Positions 52,800-61,712 of a DNA stretch of 64,000 nt are shown here, in pieces (the first letter of the stretch is position 1; every line of letters starts with the position of its first letter). The stretch is taken from positions 1,612,001 through 1,676,000 of the forward strand of contig OZ253374.1 in assembly GCA_965260935.1 (NCBI GenBank), in the 5' to 3' direction. The DNA comes from JBBROS01 sp965260935. Its GTDB lineage: Bacteria > Pseudomonadota > Alphaproteobacteria > Acetobacterales > Acetobacteraceae. The translations under genes and the position numbers were made by a program. Under the pieces are notes generated by a model, which searched no databases, was not told where the DNA came from, and worked only from the letters and a program-made list of their open reading frames with translations.

Positions 52800-54305
52800 C
52801 TACTCCGCGGCCTGCGCCGGGATCGGCTGATCCGAAGCCGAGACCGGATCGGAGTTGGGCGGAATTGCCGCAAGGGCGATGGCCTTGGCGACGCCTGCTT
52901 TGTAGGCCGGGTCGACGCGGCCGAAATGCTCGAGCTGCCGGTCGACGATGTATTGCGGCACGCCCTGCATGGCGGCAGCGATGTTGCCGAACAAGCGCTG
53001 CTGCTGCTCCTCGCCGAGGATGCGGAACAGCGCGCCGACTTGGCCATAGTCGTCGTTGCCGTCGCGGTGGTTGTAGCGGTCCGCATCGCCGTTGATCCGC
53101 AGCGGCGGCTCCTTGGCCGACGGCTGCTCGACCGGGCCGTTGAACGAGTTCGGCTCGTAGTAGGCGTCGGTGCCCTTCGGCGCGTCGAAACGCATCGGCC
53201 CGTCGGCATGATAGGTGTTCTTCACGCTCTTGGGCGCGTTCACCGGCAAGCTCTCGTAGTTGGCGCCAACCCGGTAGCGGTGCGCGTCGGCATAGGCGAA
53301 CGTGCGGGCCTGGAGCATCTTGTCAGGCGAGAAGCTGATGCCCGGCACGATGTTGGACGGCGAGAACGAGGACTGCTCGATCTCGGCGAAGTAATGCTCA
53401 GGGTTCCGGTTCAGCTCGCAAACGCCGACCTCGATCAGCGGGTACTCGCTGTGCGGCCAGACCTTGGTAAGATCGAACGGGTTATAGGATGTCTTCTCGG
53501 CATCCATTTCCGGCATGATCTGGACGCAAAGCTTCCACTTCGGGAACTGGCCTTTCTGGATCGATTCATAAAGGTCGCGCTGCGAACTCTCGCGATCCAC
53601 GGCGATGATCGAATTGCCCTCGTCGTTGGTCCAGTATTCGTGGCCGTTCATGGTCTTGAAGTGGAACTTGACCCAGTAACGCTCGCCGGCGTCGTTCCAC
53701 AGGCTGAACGTGTGGCTGCCGTAGCCGTTCATGGTGCGATAGTTCTTCGGCAGCCCGCGGTCGCTGAACAGGATGGTGACCTGGTGCAGGCTCTCGGGGC
53801 TTAGCGACCAGAAATCCCACATCGCAGTCGCCGAGCGCAGGTTGGTGCGCGGGTGCCGCTTCTGGGTGCGGATGAAGTCAGGAAACTTCATCGGGTCGCG
53901 GACGAAGAAGATGGGCGTGTTGTTGCCGACCACGTCCCAGTTGCCTTCCTCGGTATAGAACTTGACCGAGAACCCGCGCACGTCCCGCTCCGCGTCCGCG
54001 GCCCCTCGCTCGCCGGCCACGGTGCTGAAGCGCATCAGCAAATCGGTCCTGGCCCCGGGAGTGAAAACCTTGGCCTTGGTGTACTTCGTGATGTCGCCGG
54101 TCACGGTGAACGTGCCGTAAGCGCCGCTGCCCTTGGCGTGCACGACGCGCTCAGGAATGCGCTCGCGGTTCTGATGGGCGAGCTTCTCAATGAGCTGGTA
54201 GTCTTGCAGCAACAGGGGGCCGCGGGCCCCGGCGGTGAGGCTGTGATTGTTGTCCGGTACGGGTGCACCGGCAGTGGTGGTCAGAATCGGACGATCGCTG
54301 GACAT
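52800..54305 (-). CDS. katA: Monofunctional haem catalase
   Basis: 501 residues, the length of small-subunit catalases. Distal His in RIPERVVHAKGSGAYGTF, Asn in VVGNNTPIFFVRDP, and proximal Tyr in RTFAYADAHRYRVG. It disproportionates hydrogen peroxide in the cytosol. No signal peptide. It is divergent from the OxyR-like regulator (109 bp between starts), the standard arrangement for OxyR control of catalase. The C-terminal tail ends QPIPAQAAE. Confidence 0.93.
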   Translation of the reverse strand: MSSDRPILTTTAGAPVPDNNHSLTAGARGPLLLQDYQLIEKLAHQNRERIPERVVHAKGSGAYGTFTVTGDITKYTKAKVFTPGARTDLLMRFSTVAGERGAADAERDVRGFSVKFYTEEGNWDVVGNNTPIFFVRDPMKFPDFIRTQKRHPRTNLRSATAMWDFWSLSPESLHQVTILFSDRGLPKNYRTMNGYGSHTFSLWNDAGERYWVKFHFKTMNGHEYWTNDEGNSIIAVDRESSQRDLYESIQKGQFPKWKLCVQIMPEMDAEKTSYNPFDLTKVWPHSEYPLIEVGVCELNRNPEHYFAEIEQSSFSPSNIVPGISFSPDKMLQARTFAYADAHRYRVGANYESLPVNAPKSVKNTYHADGPMRFDAPKGTDAYYEPNSFNGPVEQPSAKEPPLRINGDADRYNHRDGNDDYGQVGALFRILGEEQQQRLFGNIAAAMQGVPQYIVDRQLEHFGRVDPAYKAGVAKAIALAAIPPNSDPVSASDQPIPAQAAE

Positions 54306-54414
54306 CGGGACTCCTCTGTTTTGCGGTATGTTTCGTATAGCAACGTCTGTCTGCGGTGGTAAAGTCGATGCTTCCGAACGATCGGTTCGGTTCTACCTAT
54401 CGTCAGGACGCTCC
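54306..54414. promoter_or_regulatory. Divergent katA - oxyR control region
   Basis: 109 bp holding both promoters. It contains GTATAG and CCTAT half-site-like sequences and GAACGATCGGTTC, a near palindrome, but I cannot assign an OxyR site with confidence. Confidence 0.4.
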
Positions 54415-55341
54415 ATGAGCTTGGCAGGCCTTTCCTTGCGCGACCTTGAATACGCGGCCGCGGTTGACCGTGAGCGTCATTTTGGGCGGGCTGCGACCGC
54501 TTGCAACGTCAGCCAGGCGGCCTTGAGCGAGCAGTTGGGCAAGCTGGAGGGGGTGCTGGCGGTCCGGCTGTTCGAGCGGGGCAACCGGCGGGTGGCGCCG
54601 ACAACGCAAGGGGCGGTGCTGCTGCGGCAGATCGGGCGGGTGCTGGCCGAGGCGCACGGGCTGCAGGAATTGGCCCGCTCGGCCGGGGAGTTCGACGGGG
54701 CGCTGCGGCTGGGGGCGATCGCGACGCTTGGTCCTTATTACCTGCCGCATTTGCTGCGCCAGGTGCGGAGAGGGTTTCCTAAGCTCGCCCTCCAGCTTAG
54801 CGAAGGGCAGACGGACGGATTGCTGGAGCAGCTTCGCCGGGGGACGCTCGATGCGGTGCTCGCCGCATTGCCTCTGGGCGGACAAGGGGCGGTGACCGCG
54901 CCTTTGTTCTTCGAGCCGTTCTCCCTGGTGTGCCCGGCGGGCCATCCACTGGCCGGGCTTGAGCGCCCGCTACTCGGGGATCTGGACGGCGACGACCTGA
55001 TCCTGCTTGAGGACGGCCACTGCTTGCGCGACCAAGCTTTGGCGTTGTGCAGCCGCGGCGCCGGGCATCGGCGGCAGGCGACGAGCGTGGAGACGCTCTG
55101 GCACATGATCGCCGCCGGGGAAGGCGTGTCGCTGCTGCCGGCCTTGAGCACCGAGGGGCGCGAGGCAATGGCCGAGATGGTGCGCGTCCGGGACATGGCG
55201 GACACGGGGGCCGGGCGGACGATCGCACTGGCATGGCGGCGGACGGACTCGCGCCGCAGCCATTTCGAGGCGCTGGCGGGGGCGTTGCGGGCTGGGTTGC
55301 CGGCGGGCGTTTTGGCGGTTGAGGCGTCCGGCGCCGATTGA
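54415..55341 (+). CDS. oxyR: OxyR-like LysR family regulator
   Basis: 308 residues from ATG 54415. The N-terminal helix-turn-helix is LRDLEYAAAVDRERHFGRAA with CNVSQAALSEQLGKLEGVLA. The redox region LLEDGHCLRDQALALCSRG has the two cysteines, spaced by eight residues, that form the regulatory disulfide in OxyR. This motif and the divergent catalase gene support OxyR function: peroxide-activated control of katA and perhaps ohr. Confidence 0.88.
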   Translation: MSLAGLSLRDLEYAAAVDRERHFGRAATACNVSQAALSEQLGKLEGVLAVRLFERGNRRVAPTTQGAVLLRQIGRVLAEAHGLQELARSAGEFDGALRLGAIATLGPYYLPHLLRQVRRGFPKLALQLSEGQTDGLLEQLRRGTLDAVLAALPLGGQGAVTAPLFFEPFSLVCPAGHPLAGLERPLLGDLDGDDLILLEDGHCLRDQALALCSRGAGHRRQATSVETLWHMIAAGEGVSLLPALSTEGREAMAEMVRVRDMADTGAGRTIALAWRRTDSRRSHFEALAGALRAGLPAGVLAVEASGAD

Positions 55342-55723
55342 GGCTTGGCGACAATTTTCGCCGGCGGACTGCGTTGGCCAATGTCGCGATCGCGATTGGC
55401 CCGCATCACTATTAACAACCGCATGACGAATTCTTAACGAAAAGGCGGGCTTGTCTGCTCTGCTTGCAAGCTTCTGTCAACTGGGATTTGAGTGTGACTT
55501 CGGCGCAACATGGGTCGCTCTGATATCAAAGTTTCAAAAATGTTAATGGAATTGTTAGCCAAATGTTGCCAATGTCAGCTTGTTCCCCGTAGGTAACGGT
55601 GCATATCGGCCAAGTGTCGGCTTGGAAACGTTTGAGCTGGCGCTGGCTGAAACATAAAAATGATCACCAACTAGAAATATCGTCGGAACACTCGCAACAA
55701 CGCAGACCTCCCGGACAAAAACC
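55342..55723. promoter_or_regulatory. AT-rich 382-bp region upstream of GH16 gene
   Basis: Much less GC-rich than the genes around it, especially 55420-55720, as expected for a long regulatory region. No small gene or clear operator was identified. The GH16 start has only a weak ribosome site. Confidence 0.4.
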
Positions 55724-58399
55724 ATGAACGGCCCAGTCAATCTTATCGGTTATCATCTCACTTTCGATGCCGAGTTCAGCAACGCCAACGACATGGCGTC
55801 GTTCGACAACGCATTCATCAACGGCGACCGGACGTTGTGGAACAACAAGGAGATCGAGAGCTACGTCGATTACTCGGCGTCGGATCCGAACAGCCCTTAT
55901 GATATGGCAAACGGCGCGCTGAAGATCACCGCAAGCCCAACCCCGGCCAACGGCTACCCCTACACGTCAGGGCTGCTGTCAACCGCTCGCACCTTCTCGC
56001 AGAACCAAGGCTATTTCGAGATGCGGGCGCAGGTGCCGTTGAAGCAGGGCTTCTGGTCCGCGTTCTGGCTGTTGAACCCGACGGGCTATCCAGAGATCGA
56101 CATTATGGAACAGCCGTTCACGGGGAAGAGCACGGAATACTGGACACACACGAGCACGCCGTCGGACAGCAGCGGCGGCTACACCGACGTCGGCACCGAC
56201 GTATCAAAAGGATATCACAGCTACGGCTTCATGTGGACGGCCGACTCGATCCAATACACGTTCGACGGCAACTACATCGGCTACGCGCACGTGACGCCGC
56301 CGGAGCTCGCGAACCTGAAGCTCTACATCCTCGCGAACCTGGCGGTCGGCGGCCAGGGAAGCTGGCCGGGGCCGCCGGTGCAAGACGCTTCGGCGGATTT
56401 CAGCATCGACTACATCCGCGCCTTCTCGAAAGACCCGGCAGTGCCGGCGGTGGCCCAAAAGCCGATCTCCTCGCCGGACGGCGTCGACACCACTCCGAAG
56501 CTGACGCTGCCGCCGCCAGTGACGCCGCCCACGATCGGGTCAGGGCCCGACACGCTGACGCTGCAGGTGTCGGAGGACGCCTACAACGGCGACGCTCAAT
56601 TCACCATCAGCGTCGACGGAAAGCAGCAAGGCGGGGTGCAGACGGCGACCGCGGTGCATGGCGCCGGCCAAAGCCAGACGTTCACCGTGCTGGGGACGTT
56701 CGGGACCGGCGCGCATACGGTCACGGTGAATTTCCTCAACAACGCCGGGGACGCGGGCGGCGACCGCAACCTGTTCGTGACCGGCGCGGCGCTGAATGGG
56801 GTGGCGGTGCCGAACGCGGTGCTGAACGAGTATGCGGGGGGGCCGCAGAGCTTCACGATCCCGGCGGGCACCGCTCCGACGCCCGCGCCTACTCCGACGC
56901 CGACACCGACGCCGGTGCAATCCAGCGCGAACCTGACAGTCGGCTCGGGTCCTGACGCGCTCGTGCTGCAGATCGCGGAGGACGCCTATAAAGGAGACGC
57001 GCAGTTCACCGTCAGCGTCGATGGCGTGCAGCAAGGCGGCGTGCTGACCGCGGCCACGCTCAACTCGAGCGGGGCCACCCAGGCGATCACGGTGCTGGGC
57101 AGCTACGGCACGTCGAGCCATAGGCTCACGGTCAACTTCCTCAACGACCTGTACGATGCGGGCGGGGATAGGAACCTGTACGTGAAATCGTCCAGCATCA
57201 ACGGCGTGGGCATTCCAAGCGGCGGCTTCAACCAATTTTCCGGGGGGCCGCAGAGCTTCACGTTCACGGGCAACAAGGCGTCCGCGCCGCCGCCCGCGGC
57301 GCCCCCCGCCCTCTCGGTGGGCAGCGGCACGGACAAGCTCGTCCTGCAGATCGCCGAGGACGCCTACCAAGGCGACGCGCAGTTCACCGTCAGCGTGGAC
57401 GGCGTGCAGCAAGGCGGCGTGCTGACGGCCAGCCCGCTTGCCACAGGCGGGCAAACGCAGGCGCTCGCCGTGCTCGGCAGCTTCGGCGTCTCGGCGCACA
57501 CGCTGACGGTGAACTTCCTCAACGACGCCTGGGGCGGGACGGCGGCGACCGACCGGAACCTCTACGTCAGGTCGGCGACGCTCAATGGGACGGCCGTGCC
57601 AGGCGCTGCGCTGAACGAGATGGGCAGCGGCCCGCAGAGTTTCGCCTTCACCGGCAACACGCCGGCGGCGTCGGGCGGGACAGGCCTTGCGACCGTCGGC
57701 AGCGGGCCGGACAAGCTCGTGCTGAAAATCGCCGAGGACGCCTACAAGGGCGATGCGCAGTTCACCGTCAGCGTCGATGGCGCCCAGCAGGGCGGGGTGA
57801 TGACGGCTACCGCCTCGAACGCAGCCGGGCAGACGCAGCCGCTGACGATCCTGGGCAGCTTCGGCGCCACGTCGCATAAGGTGACGGTCAACTTCCTCAA
57901 CGACCTCTTTGACGGCGGAGGCGACCGCAACCTGTTCGTCAAGCTTGCCTCGCTGAACGGCGTGGATTTGCCCAACTCCGGGTTGAACGGGTTCTCCGGC
58001 GGGCCGCAGAGCTTCGGCTTCGTCGGCAACTCGTCAAGCCCGGTGCAGATCGGCCAAGGCCCCGACACGTTCCTGCTGAAGGTGAGCGAGGACGCTTACA
58101 TGGGCGACGCGCAGTTCACGGTCGCGGTGGATGGTGTGCAACAGGGCGGGGTGCAGACGGCGACATCCTTGCATTCGGCCGGAGCAAGCCAATTGTTCGA
58201 GATCGACGGGACCTTCGGGCCGGGCGCGCATTCGTTCACCGTCAATTTCCTGAACGACGCATGGGGCGGCACCCCGCAAACCGACCGGAACCTCTACGTG
58301 AACGGCATCAGCTACAACGGGGCGGACGTGCCAGGCGGCGCCGGAACGCTTGCTGCTCCCGGGCCGGTGACGTTCAACATTCCGGTGCATTCGTCGTAA
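55724..58399 (+). CDS. GH16 family glycanase with five C-terminal CBM60-like repeats
   Basis: 891 residues. Residues 5-245 form a GH16 beta-jelly-roll with the catalytic motif GYPEIDIMEQPF (Glu124, Asp126, Glu129). Five repeats of about 110 residues follow, starting near 270, 405, 530, 656 and 773. Each has GSGPD-L-LQ-EDAY-GDAQFT-SVDG-QQGG, a HTVTVNFLND strand and DRNL(F/Y)V, a pattern of calcium-dependent CBM60/CBM36-like modules. A Pro-Thr linker (TPAPTPTPTPTPVQ) separates repeats 1 and 2. No signal peptide is visible, so secretion may use a type I system or another route. Likely acts on an exopolysaccharide or plant beta-glucan. Confidence 0.85.
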   Translation: MNGPVNLIGYHLTFDAEFSNANDMASFDNAFINGDRTLWNNKEIESYVDYSASDPNSPYDMANGALKITASPTPANGYPYTSGLLSTARTFSQNQGYFEMRAQVPLKQGFWSAFWLLNPTGYPEIDIMEQPFTGKSTEYWTHTSTPSDSSGGYTDVGTDVSKGYHSYGFMWTADSIQYTFDGNYIGYAHVTPPELANLKLYILANLAVGGQGSWPGPPVQDASADFSIDYIRAFSKDPAVPAVAQKPISSPDGVDTTPKLTLPPPVTPPTIGSGPDTLTLQVSEDAYNGDAQFTISVDGKQQGGVQTATAVHGAGQSQTFTVLGTFGTGAHTVTVNFLNNAGDAGGDRNLFVTGAALNGVAVPNAVLNEYAGGPQSFTIPAGTAPTPAPTPTPTPTPVQSSANLTVGSGPDALVLQIAEDAYKGDAQFTVSVDGVQQGGVLTAATLNSSGATQAITVLGSYGTSSHRLTVNFLNDLYDAGGDRNLYVKSSSINGVGIPSGGFNQFSGGPQSFTFTGNKASAPPPAAPPALSVGSGTDKLVLQIAEDAYQGDAQFTVSVDGVQQGGVLTASPLATGGQTQALAVLGSFGVSAHTLTVNFLNDAWGGTAATDRNLYVRSATLNGTAVPGAALNEMGSGPQSFAFTGNTPAASGGTGLATVGSGPDKLVLKIAEDAYKGDAQFTVSVDGAQQGGVMTATASNAAGQTQPLTILGSFGATSHKVTVNFLNDLFDGGGDRNLFVKLASLNGVDLPNSGLNGFSGGPQSFGFVGNSSSPVQIGQGPDTFLLKVSEDAYMGDAQFTVAVDGVQQGGVQTATSLHSAGASQLFEIDGTFGPGAHSFTVNFLNDAWGGTPQTDRNLYVNGISYNGADVPGGAGTLAAPGPVTFNIPVHSS

Positions 58400-58447
58400 G
58401 CTGGTCCGGCAAGGCGCGCCCGTCCCGGTCCGGGCGCGCCGACCAGC
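58400..58447 (+). terminator. Terminator-like hairpin after GH16 gene
   Basis: GCTGGTC pairs with GACCAGC and, inside, GGCGCGCCCG pairs with CGGGCGCGCC around a short loop, starting within the last base of the GH16 stop codon. A very stable structure without a T-run. Confidence 0.55.
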
Positions 58448-58567
58448 CTCGGCGTCGCCATGACGCCCGGGAACGCCCCGCCTGCATGGCTCCCTTCTCC
58501 GGCCTCGCTTCCCCGCAAGGCGCGTTCGTGCGATGAGACGCCCCTCGCACCAGCAAGATCGCCAGGA

Positions 58568-59341
58568 ATGTCAAACCTCTACACCGAGACCGTCACCGGC
58601 GTCCGCCATTGGACCGACACCCTGTTCAGCTTCCGCACCACGCGAGACCCGGCGTTCCGCTTCCTTTCCGGCCAATTCACCATGATCGGGCTCGAAGTGG
58701 ACGGAAAACCGCTCTTGCGCGCCTACAGCATGGCAAGCGCCAACTACGACGAGGAACTGGAATTCTTCAGCATCAAGGCGCCGGGCGGGCCGCTGACGTC
58801 GCGGCTGCAGCATCTGCGCCCGGGCGACAGGGTGCTTGTCGGCAAGAAGCCGGTGGGCACGTTGGTCCAGGACAGCCTCTTGCCGGGACGGACGCTCTAC
58901 CTGCTGGGCACGGGAACGGGGTTGGCGCCGTTCGCAAGCATCATCCGCGACCCGGACGTCTACGAGCGGTTCGAGCATATCGTGCTCGGCCACGGCTGCC
59001 GGCAGGTGGCGGAGCTGGCCTACGGCGAGGAACTGGTCTCGTCGCTGGCGGCGAACGAATACCTGGGCGAGCTGGTCAGCCCCAAGCTGCGCTACTACCC
59101 GACGGCGACGCGCGAGCCGTTCCGGACCAACGGGCGGCTGACGGATTTGATCGAGAGCGGAAAAATGGCCGCCGACCTCTGCCTGCCGCCGTTCGGCCCG
59201 GCGGACGACCGGGTGATGCTCTGCGGCAGCCCGGCGTTCCTGGATGACATGGTAGCATTGCTGGAACGGCGCGGCTTCACGGAGGGGAGCCACAGCGCGC
59301 CCGGGCAGTTCGTGATCGAGAAAGCGTTCGTTGGGAAATAA
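58568..59341 (+). CDS. fpr: Ferredoxin--NADP reductase
   Basis: 257 residues, the usual length. Starts MSNLYTETVTGVRHWTDTLF, characteristic of bacterial Fpr. FAD site LLRAYSMAS, NADP site LLGTGTGLAPFASI and C-terminal GQFVIEKAFVGK. It transfers electrons between NADPH and ferredoxin/flavodoxin and supports Fe-S repair and redox balance in the cytosol. The family start decides ATG 58568 against longer in-frame extensions. It is monocistronic with a terminator after it. Confidence 0.93.
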   Translation: MSNLYTETVTGVRHWTDTLFSFRTTRDPAFRFLSGQFTMIGLEVDGKPLLRAYSMASANYDEELEFFSIKAPGGPLTSRLQHLRPGDRVLVGKKPVGTLVQDSLLPGRTLYLLGTGTGLAPFASIIRDPDVYERFEHIVLGHGCRQVAELAYGEELVSSLAANEYLGELVSPKLRYYPTATREPFRTNGRLTDLIESGKMAADLCLPPFGPADDRVMLCGSPAFLDDMVALLERRGFTEGSHSAPGQFVIEKAFVGK

Positions 59342-59413
59342 TGTCGCCAGCCTTTATGGCTGACCGGCGTGCGCGAGAAACTGGCGGGCAGGGACACGCG
59401 AAAAGCGGCTCTG

Positions 59414-59474
59414 ATACCAGCCGCCCAACAGGACGGCTGGTATGAATGCAACACCCCCAGGATCGCTCCTGGGG
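59414..59474. terminator. Two hairpins between convergent fpr and ahcY
   Basis: ATACCAGCCG and CGGCTGGTAT (59414-59443) form a 10-bp perfect stem; CCCCAGGA-TCGC-TCCTGGGG (59455-59474) forms an 8-bp perfect stem. Placed between two convergent stops they probably terminate from both sides. Confidence 0.7.
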
Positions 59475-59487
59475 ACCACATTCCGCG

Positions 59488-60804
59488 TCAGTAGCGGTAA
59501 AGCTCGTGCTTGAACGGGCCGGAGACCTGGGCACCGATGTACTCGGCCTGCCTCGGCGTCAGCTTCGTCAGCTTGGCGCCCACCTTTGCCAGGTGGAGCG
59601 CCGCAACCTTCTCGTCGAGCTGCTTCGGCAGCGTATAGACCTTGTTCTCATACTTGCCCTCGGGCGCGGTCCATAGCTCGATCTGCGCCAGCACCTGGTT
59701 GGTGAAGCTCGCCGACATCACGAAGCTGGGGTGGCCGGTGGCGTTGCCGAGGTTGACCAGGCGGCCCTCGCTCAACACGATCAGGCGCTTATTGTCGGGG
59801 AAGACGACTTCGTCCACCTGCGGCTTCACGTTCTCCCACTTGAAGTTGCGCAGGCCCTCGATCTGGATCTCGCTGTCGAAGTGGCCGATGTTGCAAACGA
59901 TGGCGCGGTTCTTCATGGCGCGCATGTGGTCCACGGTCAGCACGTCGATGTTGCCGGTGGCGGTGACGAAGATGTCGCCGCGGGGAGCGGCCTCGTCCAT
60001 GGTGACGACTTCGTAGCCTTCCATCGCCGCCTGCAGGGCGCAGATCGGGTCAACCTCCGTCACCAGCACGCGGCAGCCGCCGTTCTTGAGGCTGGCCGCG
60101 CTGCCCTTGCCCACGTCGCCGTAGCCCGCCACCACGGCCACCTTGCCGGCCATCATCACGTCGGTGCCGCGGCGGATGGCATCCACCAGGCTTTCCTTGC
60201 AACCGTAAAGGTTGTCGAACTTCGACTTGGTCACGCTGTCGTTGACGTTGATGGCGGGGGTCTTGAGGGTGCCGGCCTTTGCCATCTCCCACAAGCGGTG
60301 GACGCCGGTGGTGGTTTCCTCGCTGATGCCCTTGATGTTGTCGAGCATCTCAGGGTGTTTCTCATGCATCACCTTCGTCAGGTCGCCGCCGTCGTCCAAG
60401 ATCATGTTCGGGGCCCACCCGCCGGGGCCGGTAATGGTGGCCTCTATGGCCGACCAGAACTCCTCCTCGTTCATGCCCTTCCAGGCAAAGACCGGGACGC
60501 CGGACGCGGCGATGGCAGCGGCGGCGTGGTCCTGCGTGGAGAAGATGTTGCACGACGACCAGCGCACGGTTGCGCCGAGGGCGGTCAGCGTCTCGATCAG
60601 CACGGCGGTCTGGATCGTCATGTGCAGGCTGCCGGCGATGCGGGCGCCCTTCAACGGCTTGCTGGCGCCGTACTCCTGGCGGAGCGCCATGAGGCCGGGC
60701 ATCTCGTCCTCGGCCATGGCGATCTCCTTGCGGCCCCAATCGGCAAGGGAGATGTCGCGGACTTTGTAGTCATGTTGCACGTTGGGGACGTTGGTGTCGG
60801 GCAT
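59488..60804 (-). CDS. ahcY: Adenosylhomocysteinase (S-adenosylhomocysteine hydrolase)
   Basis: 438 residues. N-terminal YKVRDISLADWGRKEIAMAE, substrate region HMTIQTAVLIETLTALGA and SCNIFSTQDHAAAAIA, NAD site VVAGYGDVGKGSAASL, and C-terminal PFKHELYRY with the conserved Lys and Tyr that reach the partner subunit. It hydrolyses S-adenosylhomocysteine to adenosine and homocysteine and so keeps methylation going. Expressed from a promoter lying in the 3' end of the preceding MOSC gene. Confidence 0.95.
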   Translation of the reverse strand: MPDTNVPNVQHDYKVRDISLADWGRKEIAMAEDEMPGLMALRQEYGASKPLKGARIAGSLHMTIQTAVLIETLTALGATVRWSSCNIFSTQDHAAAAIAASGVPVFAWKGMNEEEFWSAIEATITGPGGWAPNMILDDGGDLTKVMHEKHPEMLDNIKGISEETTTGVHRLWEMAKAGTLKTPAINVNDSVTKSKFDNLYGCKESLVDAIRRGTDVMMAGKVAVVAGYGDVGKGSAASLKNGGCRVLVTEVDPICALQAAMEGYEVVTMDEAAPRGDIFVTATGNIDVLTVDHMRAMKNRAIVCNIGHFDSEIQIEGLRNFKWENVKPQVDEVVFPDNKRLIVLSEGRLVNLGNATGHPSFVMSASFTNQVLAQIELWTAPEGKYENKVYTLPKQLDEKVAALHLAKVGAKLTKLTPRQAEYIGAQVSGPFKHELYRY

Positions 60805-60830
60805 ACGGCGTTCCTACATCGGTTGACAAC

Positions 60831-60859
60831 AGTATATAAGGATATGTTTATCACTGCAA
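60831..60859 (-). promoter_or_regulatory. Sigma-70-like promoter for ahcY
   Basis: On the minus strand TTGCAG (60854-60859) and TATACT (60831-60836) are separated by 17 bases, close to the housekeeping consensus, 26 bp before the ahcY ATG. The -35 box overlaps the stop region of the upstream MOSC gene. No SAH-riboswitch-sized leader can fit. Confidence 0.6.
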
Positions 60860-61648
60860 GCTGAAGGTAACTGCGTCGCTGACGCGCAGCGCGCCGAGGG
60901 TTTCGGGGATGGCATTGCAGCCAAAGGTGATGCGGCCCTCGCCATCGCGGCGCAGGCGGGCGAGCGTGCGGAGGGGTTCCTTTCGGGGGGTCAGGGCGCC
61001 GGTCCGCTGGTCGACGGTGATGACGGCGCAGCGGGCGCAGGGGGAGGCGAGGCGGAGGCGGACGGGTCCGGCGTCCAGGTGGGACCAGGCGTCTTCGGCC
61101 CAGGCAGGGGCGCCTTCGAGCACGATGTTGGGCCGGAAGCGGGCCATCGGGACCGGGGTTGACAGGCGCTGGTTGAGAGCTTGCAGGGACCCGGCCGCGG
61201 CGACGAGCAGGGGGAAGCCGTCGGCCAAGGAAACGACGTCGCCGGGCCGGGCGAGATCGGGGGTGACGGGGCGGGCAGCGGGGTCGGCGAGGTAGGCCAG
61301 GGTGCAAGGCGTGCCAAGAGCGCGGGCGAGCCATTCGGAGGCGTCCGGGTTTGCCGCGACGGCGGGGACTTGGGCGCCCCAGATGGTGAGGCGGACGGGC
61401 GGCCCGGCGGGAACCGCGTCGATGCCACTCTGCCCGGCGGCTTCGAGGCGCAGGCCAGGCCCGGCGGGGGTGGCATCGATGCGCGCCATCGCGGGGAGGT
61501 CGCGCTGGGTGAGGACGCGGGCGCCGGGAGCGAGGATGGCCCAGCGGCGGTCGTGCTGAAGGCCGCAGCGTTCGAGGGCCGCGGTTTGGAGCGGGATGCC
61601 GCGAAGGCCTTTGACGGGATAGATAGCAAGGCTGGCGATGACGGGCAT
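60851..61648 (-). CDS. MOSC domain protein
   Basis: 265 residues from ATG 61648 (MPVIASLAIYPVKGLRGIPL). The first 110 residues are the MOSC-N beta-barrel (LERCGLQHDRRWAILAPG); the C-terminal MOSC part has FRPNIVLEGAPAWAEDAW and LASPCARCAVITVDQRTG with the conserved cysteines. MOSC proteins bind molybdenum cofactor and reduce N-hydroxylated compounds, or deliver sulfur. It is 46 bases upstream of ahcY on the same strand. Longer in-frame extensions run into the TRAP gene and are not real. Confidence 0.85.
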   Translation of the reverse strand: MPVIASLAIYPVKGLRGIPLQTAALERCGLQHDRRWAILAPGARVLTQRDLPAMARIDATPAGPGLRLEAAGQSGIDAVPAGPPVRLTIWGAQVPAVAANPDASEWLARALGTPCTLAYLADPAARPVTPDLARPGDVVSLADGFPLLVAAAGSLQALNQRLSTPVPMARFRPNIVLEGAPAWAEDAWSHLDAGPVRLRLASPCARCAVITVDQRTGALTPRKEPLRTLARLRRDGEGRITFGCNAIPETLGALRVSDAVTFSLQ

Positions 61649-61712
61649 GGGCTGGCCGCTTAGCACAGGACGAGAGGCGGCCGCAGCCTCGCGATTGCCG
61701 GCGGGTTTCAGC

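Noticed and set aside
60805..60850. SAH riboswitch before ahcY
   Set aside because: Only about 26 bp of leader remains between the likely promoter and the start codon, too short for the aptamer.
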